Source: DASZPL01 sp035550315 (GTDB taxonomy: Bacteria > Actinomycetota > Actinomycetes > JAFAQI01). From it: a stretch of DNA of 21,442 bases. The translations under genes and the position numbers were made by a program. The stretch is from positions 1 to 21,442 of the forward strand of contig DASZPL010000096.1 of NCBI GenBank assembly GCA_035550315.1, written 5' to 3'. The number at the start of each line of letters is the position of its first letter. Within the stretch, counting starts at the first letter, position 1. Under the pieces are notes generated by a model. That model searched no databases. It was not told the origin of the DNA and saw only the letters and a program-made list of their open reading frames with translations. Shown here in pieces: positions 19,808-21,442 of this stretch.

Positions 19808-21442
19808 ATGAGCAGAAGGCCTACGGGTTCCCGCCGCGTCAGGCGGTGGGCATCCGCGGTGCTGGTGATCGGCTCGGCGACTGCAGTAATGGCTTCGCCG
19901 CTTGCCACCGGTACCGCGGCAGCAGCTACAGGGACCGTCACGGTCGATAGCGCGACGGTGAACGTCTCGCCAGGTCAGACCGTCCACGTGACCGGTACGG
20001 CGAGTGGCTTCAGTGCCCAGCCGACCGTGAACTTCACTTCCTCCGGTGCCGACAACATTGCGAGCACCGCTTGCACGGTCGGTGGCGCGGGGCCATGGAC
20101 ATTTGACTGCTCCTACACCGCGAGCGGTACGACCGGGGTCGACAACGTCACGGTGACGGGATCCCACACCGGCGACACCTCCGACACGGACAACGCGACG
20201 GTCTTCATCAACGCGGCTGCCAACCAGATCGCGTTGTCGCCACCGAGCCAGACCACGGCGGCGAGCAACTGTGCCAACTACACCGTGCGCCCGAGTGACA
20301 GCGGTGGGCACTTCCTCGCGAACTACCCGATCACCGTGCAGGTGGTCATGCCGAACACCACCGCGACCCAGACGTTGACCACCTGTGGCAGCGGCCCGAT
20401 TTCCGGTGTTCACGACACCATCAGCGGTGGCAACGAGACGCTGCGCTTCGTCGTGACGACCAACGCCGACGCCAGCGCAACGTCGTTTGGTTTCACTTCG
20501 TCGGTCGCTGGCACTGCGGCCGTCTCGGCATATGACAACGGCGTCGATTCGAACGTTGGCCCGTCAGGCACGTTTGAGAGCGCGACGCAGACCTTCACTG
20601 CCGGCGGTGCCGGCGGCGTCGCCGTTACGCCGGGCTCTGTCACTCAGGTGACCGGCACCCAGGCCACTTACACGGTCACCGTCACGAACGGCAGCGGCCA
20701 GACGCTGTCCGGCCAGTCGGTCCGCGAGGACGTCACCTCCGGCCCGGACATGACGCCGTCCAACGTGGTGCCGTCGGTTTGCGGCACGACCAATGGCAGT
20801 GGCGTTGCGACCTGCACGCTCACGAACGGCGGGACGGCCGGGACTGACCAGATCACGTTCTACGTCGAGTCCAACGGCACGCCTGGCCCGCAGTCCGGCG
20901 AAGCCCAGGGCACCGCGACGGCGATCTTCCAGGCCGCGCCGACGTTCACGGGCATCACGCTGAAGTGCTCGACTCCGGGTGGCACGGCAAGCAATGCGTG
21001 CACCGTCCCGCTGTCACAGCACAGCGTCACGTTCACGGCGAACGTGGTCAACGGCACGGCTCCGGTGCAAGGCGCACCCGTGACGTTCACCGTCACGGGT
21101 GGTCCGCCGGCGAGCGTCTCGCCGACCACTGGCTCAGCCACGACGGACGCCAGCGGCAACGCGACGTTTACGGTGACGGATTCTTCGCCCACCGCTGGTG
21201 AGGTGTTGCACGTTAGCGCCGCCATCGGCGCCAGTGCTCCGGCAACCGCGACCGCGACATTCGCCAACCCGGCGCCGACGACGATGACCGTGACTCCAAC
21301 GACCGAGTCGGTGACTGAGGGCGGCAGCCCGTCGTTCGCGGTCAAGGTGACCGACCAGTTCGGGAATGGCATTGCCGGCGACGTCATCACCGCCAGCAAC
21401 TTGGTCGGTCGTAACACCGGCAAGACCATCAATTCGGCGACG
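19808..21442 (+). CDS. Secreted Ig-like repeat surface protein, 3' end beyond window
   Basis: An open frame of 545 codons runs from ATG 19808 to the window end without a stop. Residues 1-40 are a Sec signal peptide: basic start (SRRPTGSRRVRRW), hydrophobic core (AVLVIGSATAVMA), then TGTAAAA before the likely cut. The rest is a Thr/Val/Gly/Asn-rich series of beta-sandwich-like domains. A region near residues 380-470 resembles Ig-like group 1 (invasin/Big_1) domains, with VQGAPVTFTVTGGP and TTDASGNATFTVTD, and the next begins TTMTVTPTTESVTEGG. Earlier domains (about 41-375) have paired Cys residues. Third codon positions use A/T far more than neighbouring genes (ACT, GCT, GTT, TTT are frequent). 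It could be an adhesin or wall-bound protein; no anchor is visible because the end is missing. Confidence 0.85.
   Translation, partial: MSRRPTGSRRVRRWASAVLVIGSATAVMASPLATGTAAAATGTVTVDSATVNVSPGQTVHVTGTASGFSAQPTVNFTSSGADNIASTACTVGGAGPWTFDCSYTASGTTGVDNVTVTGSHTGDTSDTDNATVFINAAANQIALSPPSQTTAASNCANYTVRPSDSGGHFLANYPITVQVVMPNTTATQTLTTCGSGPISGVHDTISGGNETLRFVVTTNADASATSFGFTSSVAGTAAVSAYDNGVDSNVGPSGTFESATQTFTAGGAGGVAVTPGSVTQVTGTQATYTVTVTNGSGQTLSGQSVREDVTSGPDMTPSNVVPSVCGTTNGSGVATCTLTNGGTAGTDQITFYVESNGTPGPQSGEAQGTATAIFQAAPTFTGITLKCSTPGGTASNACTVPLSQHSVTFTANVVNGTAPVQGAPVTFTVTGGPPASVSPTTGSATTDASGNATFTVTDSSPTAGEVLHVSAAIGASAPATATATFANPAPTTMTVTPTTESVTEGGSPSFAVKVTDQFGNGIAGDVITASNLVGRNTGKTINSAT

Noticed and set aside
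20860..21432. Minus-strand frame of 190 codons with hydrophobic Val/Ala-rich sequence, opposite the Ig-like gene
   Set aside because: It is the mirror of a Thr/Asn/Gly repeat protein, which reads as Val/Ala-rich on the complement; no start signal or family match is seen.

Overview
This is a high-GC actinobacterial chromosome segment with a conserved housekeeping gene order close to the IclR-leuCD-hup-cofC-gpsA-ddl-DUF3515-thiL-rpmB-recG-rsmD-coaD-rpmF-rnc-mutM neighbourhood of Mycobacterium and relatives. Support for Actinobacteria comes from the HU protein with a Lys/Ala-rich tail (HupB type), an F420 pathway gene (cofC/fbiD), a SepIVA-like DivIVA-family protein, many GTG starts, and several promoters whose -10 box lies about 5-8 bases before a start codon (probable leaderless mRNAs). 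Genus cannot be fixed from sequence alone. I see no rRNA, tRNA, CRISPR array, insertion sequence or phage gene.

Layout. 1-2810: an IclR-type regulator (minus strand) divergent from leuCD, with a perfect 7-bp inverted repeat between them, so this is probably the leucine regulator NdgR/LtbR and its operator. 2811-3450: hup with its own promoter, ending in a strong hairpin shared with the convergent cofC. 3414-9437: cofC (minus), then a plus-strand run plsC-gpsA-PLP trans-sulfuration enzyme-NlpC/P60 hydrolase-ddl, mixing phospholipid and peptidoglycan synthesis, closed by a large imperfect hairpin. 9557-10260 (minus): a stand-alone Lrp/AsnC ligand-binding domain followed by a DUF3515 lipoprotein whose full reading frame needs a CTG start. 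10317-12595: thiL, a hairpin, then thiD and a GNAT acetyltransferase; thiL and thiD both serve thiamine diphosphate synthesis. 12602-12790: rpmB (minus), divergent from recG. 12858-16083: recG-rsmD-coaD, tightly packed. 16141-16653: a short SepIVA-like coiled-coil protein. 16677-19613: the compact operon DUF177-rpmF-acyl carrier protein-rnc-mutM-acyP.

The last 1.8 kb departs from this. Downstream of acyP, where many actinobacteria carry smc, there is instead a 194-base spacer containing two tandem stem-loops and a good ribosome binding site, then a secreted Ig-like repeat protein running off the window end. Its third codon positions are clearly less GC-biased than those of its neighbours. The spacer and this gene are the most likely place for something not yet described; everything else is mostly core metabolism and information processing.
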